A stretch of DNA of 45,306 nt from a virus (IMGVR_UViG_3300005841_000045:1-45306), one strand, 5' to 3'. Positions 1 through 8,184 are shown, numbered from the stretch's first letter. The notes: generated by a model from the letters alone, not told the origin. Numbers and translations are program-made.

Positions 1-155
1 GCAGGCACGGCTCGGCTGGGCCAGGCGGGGCAAGGCCAGGCATGGCAGGCAAGGCATGGCAGGCAAGGCTGGGCAGGGCTCGGCCAGGCGGAGCATGGCA
101 GGCGGGGCGAGGTAAGGCGTGGCGTGGCTGGGCCTGGCAAGGCGTAGCTAGGCAG
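1..155 (+). repeat. NNGGC pentamer array A (window start)
   Basis: The stretch reads as consecutive 5-nt units of two variable bases followed by GGC, all on the + strand, with occasional 4-nt units (usually AGGC) and rare substitutions in the GGC core. The units are not copies of each other; only the period and the GGC are conserved. The array ends about 12 bases before the GTG start of the VRR-NUC gene, so the ribosome-binding site of that gene (GGGGGAGA) abuts it. It matches in style the array at 44945-45306 that runs into the other end of the window, so the two are probably one array of about 520 bp in a circular molecule. Function unknown. Confidence 0.9.
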
Positions 156-166
156 GGGGAGACCGG

Positions 167-562
167 GTGAACACCAAACGTAAGCCGCAGGCGCCAAGAC
201 CGCCCGTCCCTTCCGAATACGAATTGCACCTGAGCGTGGCGAAATACCTCAACCACGCACTGACCGGCTGCACCTACTGGTTTCACTCGCCGCTTGGCGG
301 TTACCGCCACGCATCGGAGGCCGGACGATTGAAAAAGATGGGCGCCACCGCCGGCCTTCCCGATATCGGCGTCATCGACACCGGTCGCATCGCCTGGCTG
401 GAGCTGAAGCGGGCAAAGGGTTCCACCACCTCCCCCGCGCAGCGTTTCTGCCACGAGCAGCTCAGGCGGGCCCGCTCGCCGGTTTATGTCTGCAAAAACC
501 TCGATGACGTGGAGGCCGCCTTGAAGGACGCCGGCATCCCAGTGAAGGCGCGTGTCACATGA
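167..562 (+). CDS. VRR-NUC domain nuclease
   Basis: 131 aa, GTG start behind a GGGGGAGA ribosome-binding site. The protein shows the VRR-NUC (PD-(D/E)XK superfamily) signature: G-L-P-D at residues 63-66 and E-L-K at 79-81, followed by a helix with S-P-A-Q. In this family Asp66, Glu79 and Lys81 would coordinate metal and cleave DNA; phage members often act on branched or replicating DNA as stand-alone nucleases. It heads the replication operon directly after the pentamer array, and its stop overlaps the start of the next gene (ATGA). The fold assignment is firm from motifs; the substrate is unknown. Confidence 0.88.
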   Translation: MNTKRKPQAPRPPVPSEYELHLSVAKYLNHALTGCTYWFHSPLGGYRHASEAGRLKKMGATAGLPDIGVIDTGRIAWLELKRAKGSTTSPAQRFCHEQLRRARSPVYVCKNLDDVEAALKDAGIPVKARVT

Positions 563-705
563 ACAGCCAAAACCAAGAGAGCCTGATCGCCTCACTCAAG
601 TCGATCGCGCGCTCCTTAGAACTCCTCCTGGTGCGGCTCGACCGGATCGAGGATCGCCTCGCCGACCTGACGGAAGCGCTGCCGGACGAGGACGATGCCG
701 GCTAA
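559..705 (+). CDS. small coiled-coil protein
   Basis: 48 aa, starting at an ATGA overlap with the VRR-NUC stop and overlapping the next gene by 11 bases. Leucine and isoleucine spacing (SLELLLVRLDRIEDRLADL) predicts one amphipathic helix that would dimerise, with an acidic C-terminus. It is too short for family assignment. The tight overlaps on both sides are the main reason to believe it is translated. Confidence 0.6.
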   Translation: MNSQNQESLIASLKSIARSLELLLVRLDRIEDRLADLTEALPDEDDAG

Positions 706-898
706 GCCCGGTTGGCAACCGCGCCGCTTCCGCTGCCTCAAGTGCAAGGACGTTTGGGGCGGTTGGTTGCCGATGTTCTGTGCCGTTGATGTCTGGATCG
801 CTGTCGCGAAGGTTATGCGTTGCCCGCACTGCGGCGCCGGGTCCCGGCGCATTGTCTTCGATGACCTAAAGCCTGAGCCCGCCGATGCGGCAGAGTAA
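695..898 (+). CDS. small zinc-ribbon protein
   Basis: 67 aa. Two cysteine pairs, C-x2-C in RCLKCKD near residue 15 and C-P-H-C near residue 44, frame a short hydrophobic segment, which is the layout of a zinc ribbon. Such small proteins in phage replication operons may bind nucleic acid or host polymerase; nothing here tells which. It overlaps the previous gene by 11 bases and the next by 14, so it is translated from within a dense operon. Confidence 0.65.
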   Translation: MPAKPGWQPRRFRCLKCKDVWGGWLPMFCAVDVWIAVAKVMRCPHCGAGSRRIVFDDLKPEPADAAE

Positions 899-1286
899 CG
901 AACAGGCTGAAAAAGCCTTAAAAGAACGCGCCCAGCTCAACGCCGCATACCGTCGCGCCAAGTCGGCGCACCGCCGCGACCTCTATGAGCAAGAGCCGCG
1001 GCTGCGCCAGTTCGCGCTGCAGCTCAATCGCTTCCAAATGCCCGACGCGGCAGCATTTCTGACCTATGTCCGGGAAGAAAACCGAAGCTGGCTGGTGACC
1101 GCCCCGCCGGAATTGCGGGCCGAAGCCCTGTCCCTGGTCAATGAACGCATCCAGCGCATCCGGCAAACTCAGGGATTGGTGCCGCTGGATGATCCAATCC
1201 CTGATCTTGCGGGGCGCGCCGCAGGCGCGGAAGCGCCCGACCAGGACAACAGCGTTTGGCAACTATGCAAGCAGGAGTTGTCCTGA
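885..1286 (+). CDS. hypothetical protein, charged helical
   Basis: 133 aa, not recognised. The first 50 residues are strongly basic and helical (KALKERAQLNAAYRRAKSA), the middle has an Arg/Glu-rich amphipathic helix and the last 30 residues are acidic and probably disordered. It ends one base before the ATG of the nuclease gene that follows, so the two are likely translationally coupled. A role with that nuclease is a guess from position only. Confidence 0.7.
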   Translation: MRQSNEQAEKALKERAQLNAAYRRAKSAHRRDLYEQEPRLRQFALQLNRFQMPDAAAFLTYVREENRSWLVTAPPELRAEALSLVNERIQRIRQTQGLVPLDDPIPDLAGRAAGAEAPDQDNSVWQLCKQELS

Positions 1287-2321
1287 ATGCTCCGCGAACT
1301 CTTACATACCTACGGAACCTCGCGCCGGCGCGAGTTTAGTCACGACCGGCTCTCAACCCTGGGCTCGTCGGGCCAGGGCCGCTGCATCCGGCAGACCGCG
1401 TTCCAGCTCCTGGCGGTGCCGCCCGACGAGGGGTTTGTCGATAGCTGGGGCGCCGCCTTGCGCGGCACCGTCTACGAAGATCACTGCTGGGTGCCGGCGC
1501 TGCGCAGTTCGCTCCCGGAGGGCGTGGAGCTGCTATTTGCCGGCGATGATCAGTGCACCATGGTGGACGAAGAAGCGCGTCTCAGCGCCACCCCAGACGG
1601 TCTGATCGTGGGTCTGCCGCGAGACTGCCTCCTGGGGTTCGGGATCGAGGATTGCCTAGCCGACAGCGTGCTGGTCGAAGCCAAAACGGTCGACCCCCGG
1701 ATGCTCCTGCGCAAGCCCCGACCGCATCATGAGTTCCAGGTTCAGATGGCGATGGGGTTGGTTAGGCGGTGCACCGACTTCGCGCCGGAATACGCCGTCA
1801 TCTCCTATACGAATGCGAGCTTCTGGGACCAGGTGACGGAGTTCGCCGTGCGCTACTCCGAGCGGGTCTACGCCGCTGGGGCCGAACGGGCCCGGGCGGT
1901 GTTCGCTGCCACCGATCCCTTAGAGATGCCGCCGGAAGGCAAGCTGGCAGGCGGCGACGAGTGCAAGTACTGCGGCTGGGCGGCGCAGTGCGGCGAAGCT
2001 GAGGTGTCGCGCGTGCCCGCCGGCGGGGTGCGGCTGGATAATGATGCTGTTTCTGAACTAAAGCTGCTACGCGACGCCGAGCGCGCTCTGGCAGGCGCGA
2101 TCGACGACAACTCCTCGATGCGCTTGGTCGCGCAGGAAGCCATCAAGCGGTTCCTGCACGACCACCAGGTCCGGGCCCACAAGGGCGACGGCTGGTCGGT
2201 GACGTGGTCAACCGTCAAAGGCAGGGTGACACTTAACAAGGACGCCGCCTTAGAGGCGGGTATCGATCTGTCGCCTTATGAACAGGAGGGCAATGCTTCG
2301 GAGCGACTGATCGTAACGTGA
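1287..2321 (+). CDS. Cas4/RecB-like PD-(D/E)XK nuclease with cysteine cluster
   Basis: 344 aa. The nuclease motifs are in order: ATPDG with Asp104, V-E-A-K with Glu131 and Lys133, and a Q-x-Q-M helix starting at Gln151. One cysteine near the N-terminus (Cys33, GRCIRQ) and a C-terminal C-x2-C-x5-C (Cys226, 229, 235) match the four-cysteine iron-sulphur arrangement of Cas4, AddB and related exonucleases. Known members resect DNA ends; in phages they serve recombination or replication. The next protein and the primase downstream fit that role. An additional 100 residues after the cluster form a helical tail. Alternative: YqaJ-type viral recombinase nuclease, which usually lacks the cysteines. 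Confidence 0.82.
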   Translation: MLRELLHTYGTSRRREFSHDRLSTLGSSGQGRCIRQTAFQLLAVPPDEGFVDSWGAALRGTVYEDHCWVPALRSSLPEGVELLFAGDDQCTMVDEEARLSATPDGLIVGLPRDCLLGFGIEDCLADSVLVEAKTVDPRMLLRKPRPHHEFQVQMAMGLVRRCTDFAPEYAVISYTNASFWDQVTEFAVRYSERVYAAGAERARAVFAATDPLEMPPEGKLAGGDECKYCGWAAQCGEAEVSRVPAGGVRLDNDAVSELKLLRDAERALAGAIDDNSSMRLVAQEAIKRFLHDHQVRAHKGDGWSVTWSTVKGRVTLNKDAALEAGIDLSPYEQEGNASERLIVT

Positions 2322-2365
2322 GACCACCACCACAAACCAAGATCACCAGAACAAGGACAATCCAC

Positions 2366-3088
2366 ATGACACTCACCGATGTGACGACCCGCACGGGCAA
2401 TCTACCGGCCAACTTCTCCGACGACCCATACCTCGATTATGGCATCGAAGCCGCCACCGCCGGGGCGAATTTCCTCAAATTCTCCCGCGACGGCCAAGGC
2501 TTCACCTACGGCATGGACGGCACCGCGCTACCACTCGGCACCAAGCTCGCGGCCAATATGGCCGGAGTGCGGGTCGGCTGGCTGAAATGGGTCGACGGCA
2601 AGCCGGAGAAGGTATTGAGCTTGGTCACCGAACGCCGCAAGATCAGCCGCGACGAACTCGGCGACAACGACCCCGCGCTGTGGGAGATGCCCGGCCAAGA
2701 CCCGTGGAAACAGGCGGCCGAACTGGAGCTGGTCGACGGTCAGGGCCAGCAATACATCTTCTCCACCTCCTCCTTCGGCGGCACCAAGGGGGTGAAAAAG
2801 CTCTGCTACGACTACGCCCGCGAGCGGCGTTCCAGGCCCAGCCAGGTGCCCCTGGTGGAACTCGGCCAGCACTGGTACCCGCACCCCAAGTTTTCCAAAG
2901 TTTGGGAACCGGATTTCAACATTGTCGACTGGGTGGACGAGACGACCCTCACCCCCGCGGGGCAGCAGGCCGAGCAGACCGACCCGTTCGATCCAGAAAA
3001 CACCCCAGAACCGCCAGCGGAAAAACCCGTAGAAACAGCGGCTAAGAAGCCGGTGCCCGTCTTAAAAGCCAAAACCCCGCGGTTTTAG
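2366..3088 (+). CDS. conserved phage replication-associated protein, possible ssDNA-binding
   Basis: 240 aa from the ATG at 2366, which has AAGGA eight bases upstream; an upstream in-frame start at 2318 lacks a good site. The body carries phrases typical of a phage family found beside primases (LKFSRDG, YGMDG, ANMAGVRVGWLKW, STSSFGG), and the last 50 residues are a Pro/Glu/Lys-rich tail ending in Arg-Phe. An acidic or disordered C-terminal tail with a terminal aromatic residue is common in single-stranded DNA-binding proteins, and the gene lies between a resection nuclease and the primase. The ssDNA-binding role is an inference. Confidence 0.7.
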   Translation: MTLTDVTTRTGNLPANFSDDPYLDYGIEAATAGANFLKFSRDGQGFTYGMDGTALPLGTKLAANMAGVRVGWLKWVDGKPEKVLSLVTERRKISRDELGDNDPALWEMPGQDPWKQAAELELVDGQGQQYIFSTSSFGGTKGVKKLCYDYARERRSRPSQVPLVELGQHWYPHPKFSKVWEPDFNIVDWVDETTLTPAGQQAEQTDPFDPENTPEPPAEKPVETAAKKPVPVLKAKTPRF

Positions 3089-3161
3089 CTGAGGGAGCCG
3101 GCCGATCATCGGCTAATCTGATAGCCATCGCGCCTGACGGCGCAACGGACAACAAAACGAA

Positions 3162-3201
3162 ACCGCCCCCTCCGTAAGCTTGGCGGCAAAGAGGGGGCGG
3201 T
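3162..3201 (+). terminator. strong stem-loop before the primase gene
   Basis: An 11-bp perfect inverted repeat (ACCGCCCCCTC at 3162-3172 with its complement at 3191-3201) encloses an 18-nt loop. There is no T-run after it, so it is either a factor-dependent terminator, an attenuator or a binding site. Two weaker palindromes lie upstream in the same 176-bp gap: AAAACC/GGTTTT around the stop codon at 3071-3086 and GCCGAT/ATCGGC at 3101-3113. Confidence 0.5.
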
Positions 3202-3264
3202 CCTCACGAACGCACGGGTTTAACGCCTAGGCGCAGACGCCCGTTCAATGCCCGGACGCCACCC

Positions 3265-5775
3265 ATGCGCGATGCCAATTATAGCGAAACTATTGAGTTT
3301 CTAAGCGCGTTTTTTCGTGACACTTCCGAGGCAGTAGAACTCCGAGCACTACCCACCGGAAGCGGTGTTCCGAAAGTCGAGTTCACCCGCAACCCGCTGC
3401 GGGTCGTCGCCTTCTGCCAGCATTACGATGGGGTTGGCTGGGGGATTTACTTCGGACTTGCTACGCGGGACGAAGACGGCCTCGGTGGTAAGCGAGAGCA
3501 TTGCCGGGAATTACCAGCCGCATGGACCGAAATCGATCTCGAAAAGTTCGGCATGTCTGTCGCGGTCGCGGTCGAGATATTGCTGGCATGCCCGTTGCCG
3601 CCATCGGTCATCGTGTTTTCCGGGCACGGCCTGCACGTCTACTGGTTATTGGCCTCGCCGTTGTCGGTGACCTTCGCGCCGTTCGGGGAGGATTTGGAGA
3701 AGCAGAGGGTCGAGCTGGTAACCCGGGGCTTGGCGCGGATCTTCCACGGCGACATCAATGCCTGCGACCTGACACGCGTTCTGCGGCTGCCGGGCACCCA
3801 CAATACTAAGGAAGGCGACTGGCTTCAGTGCCGGGTGCTGGATGCCTCGTGGGCACGCTACGAGTTGGAGCAGGTCGAGGCCTTCGCAGCGCTGTCGCCC
3901 GTCCTCATAGAAGCGCCGGCTACCGACGGGCCGACCGGGCAGGAAGAGGCGGCACCAGACGACCCCTACGCCGCGTATGGCACCAACTGGCGAGAGCCGT
4001 TCGACATGGGCCGGCTCGACCTCATGTCCTACCAGGACGCCGACAACCCGATCCACCAAACCCGCCTGAAGGCCGCCGCCTCGATGGTGCAGCGCGGCGA
4101 ACTGGCCGACGAGGCGATCTTCGATTGCCTGCTGGCAGCGACGCACCGGGCGGCCGGCCTCGCCGGGGAGCGGTGGAACTGGAAACAGGAGGAGGCGGCC
4201 ATTCACCGCGAGATCGCCTCGGCGCATAAGAAATGGCCGCCTTCATCCAAGGTGGTGCAGCTTCGACCCGGCCAGCAAGCCGAACAGGAGCCGCGGCCAG
4301 CCGATGACGCGGAGATCGCGCCGGAGTTCGACGGGCTGCCGCTGAATGACCTCGGCAATGCGCTGCGGCTGCTCAAAGCCCATCGCGCGGCCTTGCGCTA
4401 CGTGCTCGGCATCGGCTGGCACGTCTGGGACAGGCGACGGTTTCGCTACGATGCCGAGAGTGGGAGAGCCCGCCGGCTGGCGCACGAGGTCGTCAAGGTC
4501 ATGCTGCTGTCGGCGTGGAAGGCAGGCGGCTCGGCCAAGAGCCGCGAGAAGATCATCAAGTTCGCGGTGGGCTGCGCCAATACCGGCCGGCTCGCCAACA
4601 TGCTGCATGAGGCGGAACCCTACCAGGCGGTCGAAGCGGGCGACCTCGATGCCGACCCGTGGCTACTCAACTGCCTCAACGGCACCGTCGACCTGCGGAC
4701 CGGCGAGCTGCGACCGCACGCCCAAGCCGACCTGATCTCCAAACTATGCGGCGCATCCTTTGTAGCCGATGCTCCCTGCCCGCAATGGGAGAAGTTCGTC
4801 GGCGAGATATTCGGCGGTGACATGGATCTGGTCGGGTTTGTGCAACGCGGTTTGGGTTATTCCCTGACCGGTTCAACCCGCGAGCAGGTGCTATTCATCA
4901 TGCACGGCTCGGGATCAAACGGCAAAACCGTATTGATCGAAACGATACAAGCAGTGCTCGGGGATTATGTTAAGCGGTCGCCGGCCGACACTTGGGCGGC
5001 GAAACCAGCCGGGGCATTAACCAATGATATTGCTGCGCTGGTCGGAGCCAGGCTGGTGTCGGTGGTCGAAACCGAGCAGGACAGGCACTTGGCCGAGGCG
5101 TTGGTTAAACAGGCGTCCGGCGGCGATACGATAACCGCTCGGTTTCATCATAAAGAGTTCTTTTCGTTTGTGCCGCAGTTCAAGTTGTGGTTTGCGACAA
5201 ATCATCGGCCGAAGATCAAGGGCACCGACTACGCTATCTGGCGGCGGATTTATTTATTGCCTTTCACGGTTAAGTTTGTCGATGCCGACAAGGTCGAGGG
5301 CTCGCAGTTAACGAAGGACCCCGACCTCAAGGAAAAACTCAAGCTAGAGCATGACGGTATTCTCGCCTGGATGGTGCGAGGCTGCCTAAAATGGCAGGAG
5401 ATTGGACTTAAGCCACCGAAGGCGGTGCGTGAGGCAACCGAGGTGTATCAAGATAGTGAAGACAATGTTAGTGGTTTTGTGCGCGATTGCTGCCACCAAT
5501 CACGCGGTCTGCAGTGCGGCACCGGGCGACTTTTCGAGGCTTACGAGGTCTGGTGCGACGAGGTTGGCGAGGAAGCGGTGTCGAAAAAGCTGTTTGGCGG
5601 CAAGTTGGACGAGCAGGGGTTCCCGCCAGGTCGGCGAACAATGGCCGAGCGGCAAAGGCAAGGTATTGATATTAACGGAGAATACGTTAAAAAGCTGGCC
5701 GCCATCGAGGCGGCAAGAGCCAAAGCCGAGGCCGAAAAAGTAAATGCTGCCAACGGGTTGCCGACAACCCCCTGA
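3265..5775 (+). CDS. primase-helicase, AEP-like primase fused to D5/SF3 helicase
   Basis: 836 aa. The N-terminal third shows a RepB-type archaeo-eukaryotic primase layout: a W-T-E-I-D motif (Glu89, Asp91), the histidine motif SGHGLHVYWLL from residue 119, and TRVLRLPGTHN near 170-180. The middle has the D5_N signature (NCLNGTVDLRTGEL). The C-terminal half is a phage/plasmid P4-type SF3 helicase: Walker A GSGSNGKT at 548-555, a V-V-E-T-E Walker-B-like motif near 595, and the sensor segment KLWFATNHRP. It would unwind and prime at the phage origin as a hexamer. A large inverted repeat with iterons lies directly downstream and may be its binding site. No strong ribosome-binding site precedes the ATG. 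Confidence 0.93.
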   Translation: MRDANYSETIEFLSAFFRDTSEAVELRALPTGSGVPKVEFTRNPLRVVAFCQHYDGVGWGIYFGLATRDEDGLGGKREHCRELPAAWTEIDLEKFGMSVAVAVEILLACPLPPSVIVFSGHGLHVYWLLASPLSVTFAPFGEDLEKQRVELVTRGLARIFHGDINACDLTRVLRLPGTHNTKEGDWLQCRVLDASWARYELEQVEAFAALSPVLIEAPATDGPTGQEEAAPDDPYAAYGTNWREPFDMGRLDLMSYQDADNPIHQTRLKAAASMVQRGELADEAIFDCLLAATHRAAGLAGERWNWKQEEAAIHREIASAHKKWPPSSKVVQLRPGQQAEQEPRPADDAEIAPEFDGLPLNDLGNALRLLKAHRAALRYVLGIGWHVWDRRRFRYDAESGRARRLAHEVVKVMLLSAWKAGGSAKSREKIIKFAVGCANTGRLANMLHEAEPYQAVEAGDLDADPWLLNCLNGTVDLRTGELRPHAQADLISKLCGASFVADAPCPQWEKFVGEIFGGDMDLVGFVQRGLGYSLTGSTREQVLFIMHGSGSNGKTVLIETIQAVLGDYVKRSPADTWAAKPAGALTNDIAALVGARLVSVVETEQDRHLAEALVKQASGGDTITARFHHKEFFSFVPQFKLWFATNHRPKIKGTDYAIWRRIYLLPFTVKFVDADKVEGSQLTKDPDLKEKLKLEHDGILAWMVRGCLKWQEIGLKPPKAVREATEVYQDSEDNVSGFVRDCCHQSRGLQCGTGRLFEAYEVWCDEVGEEAVSKKLFGGKLDEQGFPPGRRTMAERQRQGIDINGEYVKKLAAIEAARAKAEAEKVNAANGLPTTP

Positions 5776-5922
5776 TAACAACCAATACATGACGCATATG
5801 ACGGATATGACGCTGGTTTCCTGTTGTTATAGGTTTTTCTAGGTTTTTCGCGCGTATTAGGTGAAATAGCGTCATATCCGTCATATGCGTCATATCTAAT
5901 GTTATCAACACGTTGTCGGCAA
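5758..5922. repeat. nested inverted repeat with ATGACG iterons, candidate replication origin
   Basis: Three pairs of perfect complementary arms nest around one centre: 11 bp (5758-5768 with 5912-5922), 8 bp TGATAACA (5773-5780 with 5900-5907) and 26 bp (5789-5814 with 5868-5893). The 26-bp arm contains ATGACG three times at 9-bp spacing, so the element carries three iterons in each orientation. The 53-bp centre is AT-rich and has a direct repeat AGGTTTTTC. The outer arm begins inside the last codons of the primase gene. This is the expected build of an initiator-bound origin: oppositely oriented iterons around an unwinding element, beside the replicative primase-helicase. An alternative is a very stable terminator or cruciform. 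Confidence 0.75.
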
Positions 5923-5952
5923 GTGCCTGAAAACTAAGGAGGAAAATCAGAG

Positions 5953-6852
5953 ATGGCTAATAATGTCGTCCCGTTCGGCAAATACAAGGATCAACCGGTC
6001 GAAGCGATGGCGGCGGATCGGGATTACATGGATTGGTTGCTGGCGCAACCGTGGTTCAAGGATAAGTATCAGAATATTTATACTTTAATCATCAATAATT
6101 TCGCCGAACCGAGTGAGACGCCAGAGCATAACTTACTTCAAGCGCTGTTTCTAGACGACGCTTTTGTGAAGCGAGTTGTTGCTGTTCATCATTCGGGAAC
6201 TATTTATAGTAAGGTTTGGGAGAGTGAGGGGTATTTGACCAAGCTGAAGGTTTCTTTTGAGATGAGTGGGGCGGATGTATATATTGATTTATGTGGGGTG
6301 AAATTTGCTGTGGAGATTAAACCGGTAATTGGAGATGATTATCCGGCGGTTTTGCGGCAGATACGGAATACTTCATGCCCCGGACATCCAATTCTATTTC
6401 TTGAGGGGTACATTGGTGTCGGCGCGACCAAAGGGCAGTTTATTGAGGTGTTTAATAGATCTGGGGTTAAAGTTGTGTTCCGTGAGGATGCAGAACGGCA
6501 GTCTGAGATAGACTGGTCGGTTGTTATCGAGGTGTGGCGGCAGGTGGATGCGGCCGAAAAGGCGTTTAGAGAACGTTGGTGCACTGCGCCTGTGTGGGGA
6601 CCGGATCGTTTGCGGATTTATCATAAGGAATTTTATGGGAGGCTGGATGAGCAGAAAGATTTGCTTAGGCAGGCGATAAAAGAGGCGGACGATAAAGAGA
6701 TCCGCATTCACGGCGCGGCGATGGTGCGCGGCTGGCAGGCCGCTAATCGCGTGCTGGAAGATGCCGAGATCGAGAAGGCCAAGAAGGCGCTACCCGGTGC
6801 CACGGTGACCGGGGTCTGGGAGAAATCGGTAAAACCCGACACAAGATGTTGA
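5953..6852 (+). CDS. ExoX-C-like/PD-(D/E)XK protein
   Basis: 299 aa, ATG behind AAGGAGGAAA. Residues 1-55 (VPFGKYKDQPVEAMA then DYMDWLLAQPWF and a NIYTLIINN stretch) match the small domain found C-terminal in exodeoxyribonuclease X-like proteins. Residues about 100-135 hold Asp108/Asp112 followed by V-E-I-K-P (Glu121, Lys123), a PD-(D/E)XK core in which the second strand carries E-x-K. The C-terminus is helical and charged. Bases 6060-6670 are clearly AT-richer than the neighbours, so the middle was probably acquired from another source. Likely a DNA nuclease or end-binding protein of the replication module; the substrate is unknown. Confidence 0.75.
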   Translation: MANNVVPFGKYKDQPVEAMAADRDYMDWLLAQPWFKDKYQNIYTLIINNFAEPSETPEHNLLQALFLDDAFVKRVVAVHHSGTIYSKVWESEGYLTKLKVSFEMSGADVYIDLCGVKFAVEIKPVIGDDYPAVLRQIRNTSCPGHPILFLEGYIGVGATKGQFIEVFNRSGVKVVFREDAERQSEIDWSVVIEVWRQVDAAEKAFRERWCTAPVWGPDRLRIYHKEFYGRLDEQKDLLRQAIKEADDKEIRIHGAAMVRGWQAANRVLEDAEIEKAKKALPGATVTGVWEKSVKPDTRC

Positions 6853-6898
6853 TTTCACCCCTTTCACATATTGCACGGTTTTGTTAGCTTTTCTGGAT

Positions 6899-7405
6899 AT
6901 GCTCTCGGGGGCCATCCCCGGGCAGGCGCAGCGACCAGCCGCGCAAGCCTGGATGAGGCCGCCACCAAGGTCGGAAAGCCCTTGCGTGACGGTCGACGAA
7001 CTCAGAGACCGATTGGCCGACGCGGCCGATACCCTCAGACGCTTGCCGAAACCAAAGGGGCTCGAACGATCACTCCAGAGCCCCTGGCCGGATATGCTGA
7101 GGGACTGGCTGGCCTACGGTTGGGACCGTACCCAGGTCCGCCGAGCTGCCCCAACGCCGCAAGCGATTACTCGCCTCGACGAATGCCTCGCTTGGCTGCA
7201 CATCCTTAGCCCGACCCAACGCATGGTGCTGTGGGCCAGGGCGGAGGGCCTGACCTGGCGCCGCATCGAATACCTCGACCACGCCACCAATCACGGCAAA
7301 GGCCGCGGCGCGAGACAGCTCAGAAACATCATGGAAGACGGCGAGGCGCGGATTTTGTCGAAGCTCAACGGCACGCCAGCGCGGGCGAGGGGGTTGGAGC
7401 CGTGA
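6899..7405 (+). CDS. DUF6362-like helical protein
   Basis: 168 aa from the ATG at 6899; an in-frame GTG at 6986 with GGAAAG upstream would give a shorter protein starting just before the conserved block and may be the true start. The body (RDRLADAADTLRRLP, WPDMLRDWLAYG, LSPTQRMVLWARAEGLTWRRIE) matches the DUF6362 pattern, in which the last segment looks like a sigma-factor or helix-turn-helix region. Function not established. It overlaps the next gene by a GTGA. Confidence 0.7.
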   Translation: MLSGAIPGQAQRPAAQAWMRPPPRSESPCVTVDELRDRLADAADTLRRLPKPKGLERSLQSPWPDMLRDWLAYGWDRTQVRRAAPTPQAITRLDECLAWLHILSPTQRMVLWARAEGLTWRRIEYLDHATNHGKGRGARQLRNIMEDGEARILSKLNGTPARARGLEP

Positions 7406-7728
7406 TCGTCGCCCGGCAATTTCCCGATACGACCAAGCCGCACGGCAGCCGCGGCCGCGCTTGGGTGGCGGAATGCCAGGTCGATGGCAAGCCCTACCAG
7501 GCGCGGTCCAAGAGCGGTGCGCCCTACGCCTTGGCGCGGGCCCTGGTGGCGGACGGTGTGCCGGACCAGCCGATGAGCGTGGTCAGCCAAGGATTGGCGG
7601 GTGAGACGCGATACCGCTCGCTCGCCGAGATGGCGGGGAGGACGGTTGTCGAGAGCCCCAGGGAGCCGGCGTACCTTGGGCGGTACGCTGCAATGCCCGA
7701 GAGTTCCCTACGGGAAGCCGCAGAATGA
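7402..7728 (+). CDS. hypothetical protein
   Basis: 108 aa from a GTG that overlaps the preceding stop (GTGA). The first half resembles a small beta-rich domain (AWVAECQVDGKPYQARSKSGAPYALARALV), followed by a polar linker. Not recognised. It is in an operon with the DUF6362-like gene and may be co-translated with it. Confidence 0.6.
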   Translation: MIVARQFPDTTKPHGSRGRAWVAECQVDGKPYQARSKSGAPYALARALVADGVPDQPMSVVSQGLAGETRYRSLAEMAGRTVVESPREPAYLGRYAAMPESSLREAAE

Positions 7729-7774
7729 GGTGGAACGGCGTTGGCCGTCCGGAAGGTAGCCTCCTGGCGTTCCG

Positions 7775-7978
7775 GTGCCGTGGCGAGCGATCGCTCGGCG
7801 AAAATATGAAACACGCGCCTGCGCCCGCCGCGGCAAAGAGGTCGAGCTGACCTCGCCGTCGCAGGCGCGCTTGTCGCGACTGACCAGCAGCAGCGATGAG
7901 ACCATGCTGCCGTCCCGCGCCGATTTGTGTCCGAATTGTGCTGAAGAGATGGCGGCATGGTGGCGGGCGCCTCAATGA
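7775..7978 (+). CDS. small zinc-finger-like protein
   Basis: 67 aa, GTG start, no clear ribosome-binding site. It has a C-terminal DLCPNCAEEMAAWW motif and an upstream ACARRGKEVELTSPSQARL segment in which one expected cysteine appears to be arginine (C-x2-R instead of C-x2-C), so metal binding may be incomplete. A competing 41-codon frame begins at 7725 with an ATGA overlap but shows no motif. Its end overlaps the convergent regulator gene by 7 bases. Confidence 0.45.
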   Translation: MPWRAIARRKYETRACARRGKEVELTSPSQARLSRLTSSSDETMLPSRADLCPNCAEEMAAWWRAPQ

Positions 7979-8184
7979 GCCATGCCTGCGTCGAGATCTT
8001 CCAGGGCCTGACAGGCCAGTGCCACAACCCGCGGGATCGGCGCCGCGCGGTCGGTGCCGCGTTTGGCGCCGCTCTCGTAGTCGGCGAGTTGTGACACCGA
8101 GATGCCCAACGCTTCCGCCGCAGCCGCCTGGGTGTATCCCAAGCGGGCGCGCCAGGCTTTCAGGTCGGGGCCGGTCATGCCCAC
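7972..8184 (-). CDS. XRE-family HTH repressor-like protein
   Basis: 70 aa. The N-terminal half is a classic XRE helix-turn-helix (LKAWRARLGYTQAAAAEALGISVSQLADYESG). The protein is little more than the domain plus a short helix, as in small Cro/CI-like or antitoxin-type regulators. It is last in a leftward operon of three genes whose promoter region carries two TGCGCNNNGCGCA palindromes, which are plausible binding sites for it. The rightward terminase transcript would start from the same region, so it may control the switch between the two. Confidence 0.85.
   Translation of the reverse strand: MGMTGPDLKAWRARLGYTQAAAAEALGISVSQLADYESGAKRGTDRAAPIPRVVALACQALEDLDAGMAH

Noticed and set aside
7725-7850. 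41-codon frame beginning with an ATGA overlap.
   Set aside because: It shows no motif, and the competing frame from 7775 contains a recognisable zinc-finger end; kept only as an alternative.
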